Shown here one piece after another: positions 49,001 to 60,504 of a stretch of DNA of 64,000 bases. Where the stretch lies: NCBI GenBank assembly GCA_013396635.1, contig WBMW01003151.1, forward strand, positions 179,084 through 243,083, written 5' to 3'. Under the pieces are notes generated by a model, which saw only the letters and a program-made list of their open reading frames with translations, was not told the DNA's origin and made no database searches. The translations under genes were made by a program, and so were the position numbers. Numbering within the stretch: the stretch's first letter is position 1; the number at the start of each line of letters is the position of its first letter. Source of the DNA: Penelope pileata. Its lineage: Eukaryota > Chordata > Aves > Galliformes > Cracidae.

Positions 49001-52000
49001 TAATGGCAATTACATCCCATATTAAGCCTTATAATCTAAAGACATCTTACTTTTATAACCTTTTAAATACTGTAAGTGAATACTAACGCAGGCTATTTCA
49101 GAGATGCATTATGTCCTTCATTGCTTTAATGAAAAGAAATCCAGGCACGTACAGAAGTGGAGTTCCCATTTAAAGAAGTCTCTACCACTCTTCCAGCCCC
49201 ACACCTTGCTTGAACACATGTTCCTCACATGCAAAATGTGTGCTTTACCCTAAGTGTTCCATGACCACATGCACCTCAGAAACTCCCACTTCTTGATGTT
49301 CAAAACAGATTTACTGCTTCCTTATAATAACTGTAACGTGAATTGGAGCAAAACCCACAATCTGACTCGAGACTCTGCCAGTATGAAATATTTGTGACCT
49401 TCAGAGTGTAATTATTTTCACACCACAGAGTCTAGGGCCCAAACTGATGCACCTCTGCACAGAGTGCTGTGGAAGCAGAACAGGCACATGGTTTTCTTCT
49501 GTCACCTGCTATAGCAATTGAACTCCACAGAGTTTAGAATGATCAAGTTTGGCATGGAATGATTAAGTTCAATAGCTACTGACAAAATAGCACTTGATAT
49601 GAAAGTGAAAATGTCTCTACAATCTGATGTTAAAGCCTTCTGATCACAGCACAAATATAGAGAAATGCAGAAGCAATTGTGTTGATAAAAACAAAACACA
49701 GTAAGGAGTACAAATAAAATATCAGAATCTAATTCCTTCTAAATGTTTTCTCAAGGTATCTATCTCCAAAAAAAAAAAAAAAATTAAAATCATCATGTTC
49801 CTTAACTCAAAACCTTGAGAGAAAACACATAGGTGGTTTTTTGTCATACGTTCTGAACACCATCACCAAATTCCTCCTGGGGAACAGAAGGGAGAAGGTT
49901 TTTTGTCATACGTTCTGAACACCATCACCAAATTCCTCCTGGGGAACAGAAGGGAGAAAGTGTTTTGAAATCAAGAGACCATAACTAACTATAATCTAAT
50001 TGTGAGAAATGGAAAGTTCAGAAACCTTGTTTGATTACATGTGCATGGAAGAGAGGCAATCGCTCTGGCAGATAAACACAAACGGTTTCAGGTTTTACAT
50101 TTTTAGAGATGTCTGAGCGTCACCTGAAAACTATTCCTGGAGAGTGCAGATTAGAAAACTCTGCTCTAGCAGAAACATACCAGTACAGCTTCACTCTGCA
50201 TTGTCTGTACTCTGATTCACCCAAATATGTAAGTCCAAATACAGTCCTTCACAACAAGTGTAATCTTGTGAATGGTGTTTTCATTTGATAAAATATTCCA
50301 CTTCAAGTGGATCACAGATGAGCTGTTTCCACATCTGTTTTCCAGCAAGGACCCCCAAAGTACCTGGCTAAATTTCTCAGACTTATTTCATATCTCATTC
50401 CATCCCTCTTCTCCTATTGCCCAGCTCTGGGCAGCACTTGTCTTCCCTCTGCATGCCAAAAATTTGCATTTGACTGCTCCCATACCCTGCTCCCCCTCCT
50501 CAGGCAGTGATGGACAGGGTACTGTGCAGCACCCCATGTCCGTACAGCTGGACACATCTTCAGTACCAATCATCCCTTCCTGCCTCAGATTGTTTTTATG
50601 AATTATGCTTTACAGGTTCTTAGTTCAAGATCATGTTTATACAGAAATTATTATTCTTGATTGAAAATTCTTAGGAAATCTAAAAAAAATAAAAACATAG
50701 CCTTAGTTCTTTACTAAGTGAAGAGGAAGGAGAAAAAAATCTCAGTAGAAAACCCAAATAAAGGTGAGGAAATTCTGAATATTTGTAAAAGGGGGATATA
50801 CTCAGTTTTTATAGATTTAAAAAAAAAAAAAAAAAAAAAACCTCTTACCTTTTTCCTGCATTCACACGCTACACTATCCAGCTCTTCCTGCATAACACGT
50901 AACTTTGCCTTAAGAAATCTGATTTGAGCTTCTGGGAACATAAAAAGTTACATTTAATATCCACAAAGACTCAGAACTCGATGCAGAAAAGAGGCAAGGC
51001 CAATGTAAGAACGACTCATTTGCAACTTTTTTTTTTTTACATACTATATTGACTGTTGACACCAAGTTGTTAGATTACATGAGGAGGTTTTTATAACACT
51101 TTTTTTTTTAATAACTGCAGTGAGCCTGCCTTTAAACCACATAATCTACCACATTGATCAGAAGAAAGGGCTTTTCTCTAAAGGCTAAGATTCTCTGAAG
51201 AATCTGTGCAAAGAGCTGAAGCTTGTCTTTTTGGAAGTATACACTTAACATCATGTATTTCCATTTCCTGAGTGAAATGAATCAAGAGTTATCCATATAT
51301 TCAATATATGCAAGCACTCAAATGTCTTCTTAGGAAGGAGGAAATCAAGACAAAACTTCACTTTTTCCCCGTGATTATTCATGTGACCTCACCTTCCTTT
51401 AGGACTATGTAAGAAGAACTTTCATTTTACTACAGTAAAACTTGAAGGCTTTAAAACATCCCTATAGTATCTACAGAAACTTACTAACAGTCAGGGAGTA
51501 CAAATAAAGTATATAACCATAGGAGGAAACCTACCTGCTCCAATTTCACTTCCAATGTTTGGAATAACATCATCATCTAGACAATCTGGCAAATCTCCTT
51601 TCTCTAGTTTTCCTTCAATTTCACTGATCGTTTTTGCTAAAGAAAAATCTGTGCAATCCTCTAGTACCGCAACATCCTCAGCGTTATGTGTTTCCAGATT
51701 TATTTTTGAACTAAAAACAAAAAACACAGCAAGCCCTACAGTTTAGATTTATAATACAAAGAAAAAAATTACAAAAAGATAGTATTTGCTATATCTAATG
51801 CAACTTCATTGCTTGCACTCATAAAAATGCATCAATGGCAAATTCTCATTTTCTTTGGGTAAAATTGTGTTATTGTATATCATATGATTACAACAGCTCA
51901 TGTATTACAATGTAGAGGCACAGAAACAGTACCATTTTCTACTAAGATGATTTTAGTACCATCTCTTTCTCATCCAACAACTTCATACCTAATTCAGAAT

Positions 52001-55000
52001 AAGGGAAATAAACAGGAATGCTCTCTTTTGCCCTTAACTACTATCTTCTGCCTTAAATTGCACTGTTTTTCCCTTCCCTGTTAACTTCTACAACTTATGT
52101 CTGGATAGGAAACCTCATTAACCCTAGAAGTAGCAAACAGAAGTTTTTAACATCAATGAACACAACGTATGTGACACAAATGCTACACAGGCTCACTTTC
52201 TCCCACAGCTCTGCGTTCACCTTACAGGTTCTGTACTGCACAACTCCATTTCTAATCTCATGATATGGTACCAGCACAACAGCCACACCTGAATCAAAGA
52301 GGTACAAAGGGCCCAAAAGTGACTTCTAAGCCCTAAAAAAATTGTTCTTGGCCTGTGCTGATTCCATGTTCTGTCACCCTGCAGGCAGTTTTTATCCCAT
52401 TTTGGAATGTGTCCCATGTTTTCTCTTGTGGCAGTTTTTATTTGCTCCCAGGGTTTTATCCACAATTTCTCTACTCTTCTCTTTCATACAAAATCCAATT
52501 TCTTGGTCTTATGACCTTGAATTTGCTGTCAGAGATGTTAGCTATTCAGCAAAAACTGAAAACCCCTGAAAGCTGTGCTGCTATTACTGATTCTCTTGTT
52601 CTGTAAGCCCAACGTTCACCAAAATAGCAGATAAGCTAGAAGGCCTCCTGTTTGCCATCACAGGCCTGATCACAAACCAGCCTGCACTACTGCTCTCTCA
52701 AGTTGCCCCACATGTATTTTGAGTGTGCTTATCAGGCATCCTTTCACTGATTGAGTTAACAGAGCTTAACTGTGTCAGCCTTCAGAAGAGCTTGAGTGGT
52801 AAACAAGTTTCATTGCCATAAAAGGGTAGGTGTTCAGGCATCATTTTAGGTGCTCCGTGCAAGTAAACAAACAGCTACCTGCAGGAGCTGGCTAAAGAAG
52901 AAATAGTTTGGTGCATTCAGTTGTACAGATAAATATATATATATATACATATAAGCATATATAAATAAAAATGCCCTGGTAAGACAAAAAGAGCAATCAA
53001 AATATTTAATTACAAAACAAAAAAGATATGTATTATATACCTTGGAGTTATTCTTTTTCCCTTACTTCCAGAGTGTGGTCTGTTCTGAGCCATGGATGTG
53101 GAAGCACGTCTGTCCTTGTTTGGTGGCTATAAAATTTTCCAGAAAATAGTGATTTTTGTTAGTTAGGAATGACTTTTTGCCAGTGTGTTTTTGTCTTTTT
53201 GTTTCCTCCTTGTTCGTATATTAAAACCCCAAGTATGATTTTCAGAGTCTCAGAACCTCAGGAGAGCACCAGATTTATTTGGGTTTACTTGCACTAGTCA
53301 TTATCTTGCATGTTTTGTGCCTGTATGCCCAAATTATACACATCCATTAGCTACTTGCTTGTAGGACATTTTTCAGACAAAAAGATCTTTCCCTTCCTGT
53401 ATTATTTTGACTACAAGAAGACTGTAGTACTGCATTTAGTATTGCACTGAGGAAAGGAAGAAATTAATTACGTTCTAATATTTTGCACATAGAATTCTTA
53501 AAGTGATGTTCAAAACACCGAACACTTCTGACAGGTGACAGATACACTCTTACAGAAAAAATTAAAATACAAAAATTAAACATGGTGGAAGTCTACTTAA
53601 CCATTAGTGGAACTGCAGGAAAAAAATATTGGAAATGCTGGTCCATCTGTCCCTGTAGCACTCTGGTTTGAACACCCTTTCCCTTGGGCTTCCCACCCAC
53701 TTAATTCCCCTGCATAGCTCAGCCTCAAAAACAGAAGCAATATACAGAAGAGAAATTAACCAGGATAGTTTTGAATGTGATACCTTGGCATGTGAGTGTG
53801 TATGAGACGAAACTTTAAGAAAGAGCGGATCTCTGCAGGAAAAAATAAAATTCAATTCACTGAATGCGTATAGCAAAATAAACATTTTTATCATAAAAAT
53901 CCACCACCTGAATCATGAGAGTAACATTTTATATATCTCCAACCAGCAACATGTAGGAACATATATCAGGTCCAATAACACATTGTCTCATTCTCTGTCT
54001 TTCCATTCTATGTCATTTGCTACAAAAATCACCTGGTGAGTCTAGGACAATTATTCCATTGTGGGCTCCAATACAATGGTTTACTTCTGTACTGGAACCT
54101 GAATCCCCTTTCTTGCAATGCAGGTGACTGCAGCAAACACTGGGTTATAAGATCAATGATTCCCTGTACCAGGGAGCACCCAGCCAGTATGTAGAGCATG
54201 AAGTTTCATCAGGAGAGACTGCAAACCCTTACCAAAGATCACCAGCAGTTCAGTGTTGTGCACGCTTACCTAACATTCAACTATCTGAATTAATACAAAG
54301 AAAATAAAGATATAAGCCCGTGTTCTCTACATCCCAGAATGCAGTGCCATGGTATGCTTAGATTGGCTGTTGTCAAGTCAACTGACAAAGACTGTGAAAT
54401 GAGTAAGAGATGGGAGTGATTTATTTAAAAACAAAACCAAACACAGTCTTTCAGAATTTTCTTTGAAATACATATGACAAATACTGTATCCATCTTACAG
54501 ATGAAAAACAGCAATGAAAGATCACTTTTCTCATTTGCTAATTTGCCTGAAAACCATACTTCTTAGCAACTGAACTTCAGGTTAAATGATTATTTTAATA
54601 TCTCTTGAAAGTGAGCAGAATGTTTTAGTGTGTTGCATACTATTCTAGTTCCTTGTCATATGTATAATTTGTTTTCAGGATCTGGGTTATGTAGATCTGT
54701 ATGAATGCCCTGAAAGATTACCTTTTTTTTTTTTTGTTACCATCTTTTACAGTTTCTACCTACTCAGTTAACATGCAAGCTTATATTAGTAATAAATTTT
54801 AGATTTTAGGCACATAAAGTCGCCTCAATATTTTGGCCCAACTGACCTGGACAAATGTTTAGATCTTGCCTTTAAAAAAATATTTAGACACCCACCATTC
54901 ATCAACAAGAATTATCTGCACAAAGCTCCAGATTTTATTAATCCAAAAAAAAAAAAAAAAAAAGGGGGGGGCAACAACAACAAAAAACCTGGCAAAATCA

Positions 55001-58000
55001 TCTGTGTGTGGCTGGCAACAGACTTGAGGAATAGGATGATTAGTTTTTGTCTATTTACCCTATTTTCCTCCTGCTTCCTTCCTATTGGCTAGTTGTAAGC
55101 ATGCAGAAAGTGAGGATTTGTTGCCACAGAAATAAGTTACGTTTTCTGAAAAACATGAGGATCCAATACTTGATGCTCACAACAACAATAGCGTTCTTCT
55201 GATCAATAAACAAATTTGGTCCTCCTAAGTCCCTCGTCTCCCGGCTTTCCTTACAAAACAAATAATAAAACAAAAACCTCATTGTTCACTGCATTTCTCA
55301 AATTTATTTAACCTTATTGTTTTTTCTCTCCCCCATACGTGGCACCCTATTTTTAAAACCTTGTAATACAGTTCTATAGTTGTTTGGCAAGTGAAATTAA
55401 CGTGTAAAACCTGAAAAGGTATACAAGTAAGTAGCTAAACGATTGTGGTGACACTGAAACAGAAGCTAATGTCTAGCAATTCCATCTCAGCATGTAAATA
55501 CGAGGTGCATGTGCATGAGCAAACCCTTTGTGTTTGCTAATCCTATTGAGAGCCTATAGCATGCCTGCCCATGCGCACACATCCCACCGCCATGAGCCTG
55601 GAGATGCTCTCAAGAGTGAAAGTGTAAACAAAAGCTGATTTCAGTGCAGTGTCAGTGGAGGTGCTTTGTCTCTATGCAATTCAAGTTTCTCTGCAAAAAA
55701 TAAGCTATAAAAACTCCAGAATTACATATTTTAAAATACACCCATAAAGACTGACTTAAATATTTTTGCCTTTTAACATTTCTTACTATTTTTTACCACT
55801 TATCCAGTCTTTTTTTCCCTCATTCTATCTCCTACTTCACCTCAACGTTTTTGCCTTTTTCCAGTTTCTTCAGTGTTCATTTTCTATAAGGGGAACAATA
55901 GAACCGGTTACAAAAGTATCTTAACTACTTCCTTTAGATTTATGGCATATTTGCTTGCATTATTTTGAGGAAAAAATATATTAAATATTTGTAACTAATC
56001 TAATTGAATGGCCTCAACGTTCACTTATGGATAATATCGGTGTGATCAACTCCTAATGTGCATTTGTAATTTTTTTTTATTATAGCATAGGATTTCAATT
56101 CTTTTGCATAAAACAAGCACTGTCTGTGTTCTGGTAAATATTTAAGACCTTTTAATTTACGTAGTTAATTGGTAGATTAGCTGCTACTCTGATGTGCTAA
56201 TTATCAACATTCTCCTAATTATTTCAGCACTTCCATTTATTTGAAATGTACACAATCATAGCTGTTAACTCTCCTTGTAGGGCTGATTCCTCTGATCCCG
56301 TTACCTTGTGAGACTGTTCTATAGGTCAGCTTTGTTTGAAGTTCATAAAAATCTTCTGTGAAGTATTCGAAATCCATCCAGCAGAATATAAAACTAAAGC
56401 AAGATCAACGTACTAGAATATGTTTGCAAAGCATGGCTATACTGATAAGAGATGGTGGGTTTTGATATTTATCTATTTCTCTCCACAACTAACAGATACA
56501 GCCTCAAAATAGCTCAGGAATAATCATAATTACAGTAGCAAAAGTTTTTGCTGGTGTACAGGCTTCCATCATAGACTTGTCATGCCTTCTGGTGTACTAA
56601 GAAGTCCTTTTATAGTCATGAAAAACTTCCATTTTTTCTTTCTTTTTTTTTCTTTTCCTTTACACAGAAATAATCATTTGATTACCTCTAGCAGACTTTC
56701 ATACATATTATTTCAAAACAGTTTCCCAACCACAACTTAACATCTGAAGCAGCTTGTAGTCTGACATCATGTCTTTTGTTTTTCAGGTTAGTGGCGTCAT
56801 AAATTTAGGAACCTAGCAGATCAGATCCTCAGTTAAACTGTATATTAGTGTATCTCCAACTTAGCCGCTTTCAGAGCTATCAGTATACAAGCCCTTGAAC
56901 AACTAAGTAAATACTCGCAGGTACCCACTCTAGAGCTAACAGATTTGAACATACAGGCCAAAACCTACAGATGGGCATAAATTCTTCCAGATCAATGGTA
57001 TGTCAGCCTCTGAAGTGTAATGATATCAAAATTCCAGAGGGTGGCAGCTGAATGTTTGTCTGCCTTGGGCTTTTGTGTTTTTTTGGTGTTTTTTTTTCTT
57101 TTTTTTATCACAGGCTTCCTGTCTCACAGGCATTGAAGCCAAGTTAAAATAGAAGGAAGAGAAACAGTATTTCTTTATTAGCTGAACTGGTTAAAAGCCA
57201 TCTACTGCTGAGTGTCTACTGTTTTGTATTGGAATTTGCTGCTTTTACTTGCATTTTTATTCACATGTCAGAACTACTTAGCTTCCTAGATGGAACATAT
57301 CAGCAAAATTAAGACTTCCAGGAAAACAAAAGGAATACTTGTTTAGTATCAATTATTTCAAACAATAGAATAATATATAAACTCCACCAATCCAGTGGCC
57401 TATGCTGCGAAGTATGACTAGGGCAAGTCAGGGAGTGCAGATGATTGCCAAAGATTCCCCATGAATTATACATAGCCATTGTAAAGCACATACCTCTGTC
57501 TGTCATCTTCATGTGACTTAGTTTGTACTGAAATTGGTCTAGATAGCGTCTCCTGTTGGCTTTTCTTTATTAAGTATGGAGAAAAAAAAGTCAATTTGGG
57601 GAGAATATAAACCATTAAAGATAGATCATATATTCATAAATCACAGATTACAACTATAAACTACTTTAGGAAACACAAACTTTAGTCTACTGTAGAAAAG
57701 GATTTCTTAAACATAGGAAAAGATAGCTATAAATTGAATATAGCTAGAAATTAAAACTGCTATCTTCAAACATTTATTTCTGCTCCAAATGTAACTTTTT
57801 CCTATAAAACTTATGCCAATTTATCATCTGAGATGCTGTTATCATCCCTTTTCCTCTGAAATGCAGAAGTCGAAATGCATAGCAGGTGGAACAAATTTTC
57901 AACTTTACATATTGCAGAACAAGCCTTAAAAATAAATCTTTAGTCATGCAATATGGCCGTAATTTGGACACTGATATGCTACTATGTTCTTTAGAGAACA

Positions 58001-60258
58001 ATTTAGTCAAACACTCCACATGTGGATAGTTTACGTATTGCTAAATTACAGTTAGAAAGTATAATCCAGAACTAAAAGTAGTTGTCCTGTTCAAGTTTTC
58101 TTTTTTAAGCTTTGACCTGTTTTTCTTTTGTTGTTAAATGCCTATCTGTGCAATCAGGCAGTGCTAAATGGGGTATTAAGCGGCCCAAGAATACCTGATC
58201 TGCAGCTGCATTTAGAGTGGGGGGAAAAGGTGGTTTTGTTGTTGCTGTTTTTTTAAAGGAAAGAGACTAGATGCTATTTTGGATGCTTCATCTGCTTCTG
58301 TTCAAATGCCAAACAGCCTCAACTTACCAGAACTCGAGATGAATTTATGCTTTCATAGGACACAAAAAAATAGTTTAGACAGTAGTTTTAAACCTTTTTT
58401 ATTTAAGTAAACCTTATAATGAATATTTCTAATAAGCAGAACATTTTCTCTAAAGTGTCTTACGTATAAAACAGACCACCCCAGCTCCCTTTTTTGCATA
58501 ATTTGCCCAATTTTCATATAAGAACTGGCACACAGTCACACAAATATTAGAAGATAATGCTGACAATAAACAGGAAATTTTTCTGCTTTAAGAAAGATTC
58601 CTTTTAACTAAAATACATATTTTCTATTTGTATTGCTTATTCTTTGTATTCCTTTCAGCTTGAGCAATGTATTTCACTAGTTATTGCAGCATCTGGTTTT
58701 CAAATACTAAAATAGCATTTTATTTAAGACATAAAACTGTCTGTAGAGACTTCACTTAAACATAGTAAAAAGGTTTTTTTATGTGATTTTATATATGTCT
58801 GCACAACTGCTCTACGTAGCTATGTGAATATCCACCTACGTGAGGAAATCATATAAAAACTATTACTGCATGTGTTTTTAGTAGAAGTTTACAATATTGA
58901 AGAAAGGGGATAAAAAAGGCAAAGAATGCTTAGACTGAATTTGAAACCAAAATACTTTTAGTTGTCAGGGGCTAAATAATTTCTTTTGAAACTTGACCCT
59001 GCGTACGTGTGAACCAAGGCTGAATTACATAACAGTCTGCATAACCTACTCACCATTACTTCTTCAGCCTGACGCACCAGTTGTTCTGTTTTTGCTTCTA
59101 ATTCTGCATTCAGTCTCCTGAAAGTAAGAATGCTTGTCAGTGAGTTTATGAAAGATTTAAAAGACATAAATGTAAGCATGATGGTATCTGTCTGAACGAA
59201 GTGAAATTTTAATAACTCCCACAAAGGAGCAGCAAAATATACTTTGGGGTATTATTCAGGTTCATTCCAGAGTTTCCTGGGTTTCTATCAAATTGAGAGT
59301 AATAAAACACCATATACTCATTTAATGGTAAGGTTTAGGCTATGACAGAGAAAGGGCGCCCTTGTTTTCTGTCACATCATTACTTAAAACACATTTTATA
59401 TCTTTCATTCCTCAACACTTTTGTTTTTACTCAGAACCCTCAGCTGAAGCATGCCTGGCAGCAGGGCCCGGGGAAGCCGCCACATTCACTTATATTAATG
59501 TATAATTAAAACTTGTCACCACACTTATACACAGGTTGAAGCACGCTGGTGTCTTGGCATGCACATTGTGGCTTGTCACACAGCGTAACGGGACAGCAGC
59601 TCACTGTGCCCTCACAGGGCTGAGGCTGACAGGAGCTGGGGTGATTCTTGACCAGGGCAGCAACGTGCTGCCTCTGCTCTAATTTGAGCTTCTTTTAATG
59701 ATTTGTGTCTGTCTTAAGCTTCAGAGCTTTTAAACTTTTTTTTAAACAGTCTTCATAGTTTACCAGTAATTGCCAAGTAACAAAACCTGACGTCCCTGCC
59801 TGAGGCAGGGCCCAGCGCAGCCAGCTCTGGGGCTGCTGCGCAGGGCGGCGGTGGGAAGGCTGTACTACACACAGAAAGTCACAACGCTGCTTTTAATGCT
59901 CCCATCTGTGCGCCTTGGGAAAAGTGCCAGTAATACGGAGATGCAGGGCATTCGCCGCCAGCTCGTTCCGTGAGCCAGCGGCGAGCGGGGTGATGGGGAG
60001 CTGATAGGGACCGCCGCCGCCCCCGGCCGCCTCTTACTTGTAGCGCTGCTCCCGCGCCAGCAGCTCGCTGCTCACCATGCCGGGCCCGGCGGGCAGCGGC
60101 GGACGGCCATGCGGTCTTTGCACCTGCAGCGAGGACTCGTCAGCGTGCGGCCCTGCAATCTGTGGCGGGGCGGGCAGAGCCTCCCCGCTCATCTCCCCCC
60201 GCCTCAGCCGGCGTGGACCCCTCCCGGGCCGGACCCCGCCGCTGCCGACCGCCGCCAT
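42925..60258 (-). CDS. TEX9: TEX9, testis-expressed protein 9 (eleven exons)
   Basis: TEX9 is a coiled-coil protein expressed mainly in testis; its molecular role is poorly known. Minus-strand exons in transcript order: 60258-60038, 59117-59054, 57564-57494, 53832-53784, 53126-53041, 51710-51535, 50931-50849, 48437-48264, 46839-46705, 46192-46058 and 43002-42925. Phases agree throughout. The product is 401 residues from the ATG at 60190-60192 or 423 from the ATG at 60256-60258; I recall the human protein as 391. Recognised motifs in order: RLNAELEAKTEQLVRQAEEV, DFSLAKTISEIEGKLE, AQIRFLKAKLRVMQEELDSV, SQSATEVRLNRALEEA, LKLIDILKRQK and the C-terminal MLSFTEEEFMKALEWG. The first 60% is polar and mostly linker; the rest is coiled coil. 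The frame is intact with no missing exon. Convergent with MNS1; its promoter is a CpG island with a YY1-type motif. Confidence 0.95.
43003..46057 (-). other. TEX9: TEX9 intron 10
   Basis: About 3.05 kb, no exon or named repeat seen. It contains the G-run with an N at 45779-45794. Confidence 0.8.
45779..45794. repeat. Poly(G) run ending in an N
   Basis: About 15 consecutive G followed by a single N at 45794, then AGCACC. The run length is probably unresolved. Confidence 0.9.
46058..46192 (-). CDS. TEX9: TEX9 exon 10
   Basis: 45 codons, DAANQELKTIEELKTENKKL to LKLIDILKRQK. Donor GTAAGG; the acceptor is preceded by CCATGGTAG, with a weak pyrimidine tract. Confidence 0.94.
46705..46839 (-). CDS. 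TEX9: TEX9 exon 9
   Basis: 45 codons, ELENLKRMQKQATTSQSATE to ELNKLKQSSK. Donor GTACAG, acceptor TCCTATATAG. Same length as exon 10, both in phase 0. Confidence 0.94.
47896..47925. repeat. 15 bp tandem duplication
   Basis: CAACTATAATTGAAA occurs twice in direct tandem within TEX9 intron 8. Confidence 0.9.
48264..48437 (-). CDS. TEX9: TEX9 exon 8
   Basis: 58 codons, DDENQDLKSQLKDAEEERNR to GLQQEVIALRK. It contains QQSQTEKYK, conserved with human. Acceptor CTGTCAAACAG, donor GTATTG. Confidence 0.94.
49835..49958. repeat. Perfect 62 bp tandem duplication in TEX9 intron 7
   Basis: Two identical units, 49835-49896 and 49897-49958, starting GGTTTTTTGTCATACGTTCT. No mismatch seen. Confidence 0.95.
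50849..50931 (-). CDS. TEX9: TEX9 exon 7
   Basis: 83 bases reading (E)AQIRFLKAKLRVMQEELDSV to CECRKK. The first codon is split, G from exon 6 plus AA. Donor GTAAGA is followed eight bases on by a run of 22 T. Confidence 0.95.
51535..51710 (-). CDS. TEX9: TEX9 exon 6
   Basis: 176 bases, starting with one base that completes a serine codon. Contains DCTDFSLAKTISEIEGKLEK and ends IGSEIGA. Acceptor TTGTTTTTTAG, donor GTAGGT. Confidence 0.94.
52931..52965. repeat. (AT)n-rich simple repeat in TEX9 intron 5
   Basis: AAATATATATATATATACAT followed by a less regular ATATAA stretch, about 100 bases from exon 5. Confidence 0.9.
53041..53126 (-). CDS. TEX9: TEX9 exon 5
   Basis: 86 bases, PPNKDRRASTSMAQNRPHSG and then SKGKRITP. 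A basic, serine-rich linker similar in layout to human. Donor GTATAT, acceptor ATTTTATAG. Confidence 0.88.
53784..53832 (-). CDS. TEX9: TEX9 exon 4
   Basis: 49 bases, a completing A plus 16 codons, DPLFLKVSSHTHSHAK. Acceptor TATTTTTTCCTGCAG is strong, donor GTATCA. Phases join exon 3 (ends AG) to exon 5 (phase 0). This region is poorly conserved, so the call rests on splice sites and phase. Confidence 0.82.
54945..54971. repeat. Poly(A)-poly(G) tract
   Basis: About 19 A followed by 8 G and then CAACAACAACA, in TEX9 intron 3. Confidence 0.85.
57494..57564 (-). CDS. TEX9: TEX9 exon 3
   Basis: With the acceptor at AATAAAG the exon reads KSQQETLSRPISVQTKSHED and on to DRQ plus AG. The first residues line up with the human RDRQE motif. 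A second acceptor, CCAACAG, 12 bases further on (exon from 57552) would drop KSQQ without changing phase. Donor GTATGT. Confidence 0.85.
59054..59117 (-). CDS. TEX9: TEX9 exon 2
   Basis: 64 bases, RLNAELEAKTEQLVRQAEEV then M. Nearly identical to the human motif RLNAELQAKT. Acceptor TTACTTTCAG, donor GTGAGT. Confidence 0.95.
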
Positions 60259-60460
60259 TTTGTCCGCGCGGCGGCTGCTGCGTGGCGTCGCCTTCTCCCG
60301 GGCAACCGGCTGTCCCCGCCGCCGAGGCACGGCCGTTCTCGCGGCTTTTTTCCTCCCTGCCGCGGTCCGTAGCCCTTGGCAAGCCTCTTCCTGGCGCCGT
60401 TGGGTCCCCAGGGGCAGCCACATTTCAGACCTTGCTGCCAAGTGGAGAAGGTGAAGTAAT
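59800..60460 (-). promoter_or_regulatory. TEX9: CpG island at the TEX9 promoter
   Basis: GC-rich, CpG-dense block covering TEX9 exon 1. On the minus strand it has AAAATGGCGGC, a YY1-type motif (60251-60261), over the upstream ATG, and on the plus strand a single X-box half-site, GGCAAC (60301-60306). No TATA box. In human this promoter region is shared head to head with RFX7, so it may be bidirectional here too; no RFX7 exon is visible. Confidence 0.65.
60038..60258 (-). CDS. TEX9: TEX9 exon 1, two candidate starts
   Basis: Donor GTAAGA lies just left of 60038; the exon ends in EQRYK, whose last codon is completed in exon 2. In-frame starts: ATG at 60256-60258 (MAAVGSGG, AAAATGG context, a good match to the start consensus) and ATG at 60190-60192 (MSGEALPAPP, weaker context). 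The second gives a length closer to the human protein. The frame stays open further upstream to 60504, which I take as 5'UTR. The N-terminus is proline-rich, as in human TEX9. Confidence 0.8.
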
Positions 60461-60504
60461 TGGTCGTACATTCCCTCACACACACCGTGGGAGCCCTCTG
60501 ACAC

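Noticed and set aside
60077..60454. Plus-strand frame of 125 codons across the TEX9 CpG island
   Set aside because: It is the antisense shadow of GC-rich TEX9 exon 1 and 5'UTR; Pro/Arg/Gly-rich with no motif.
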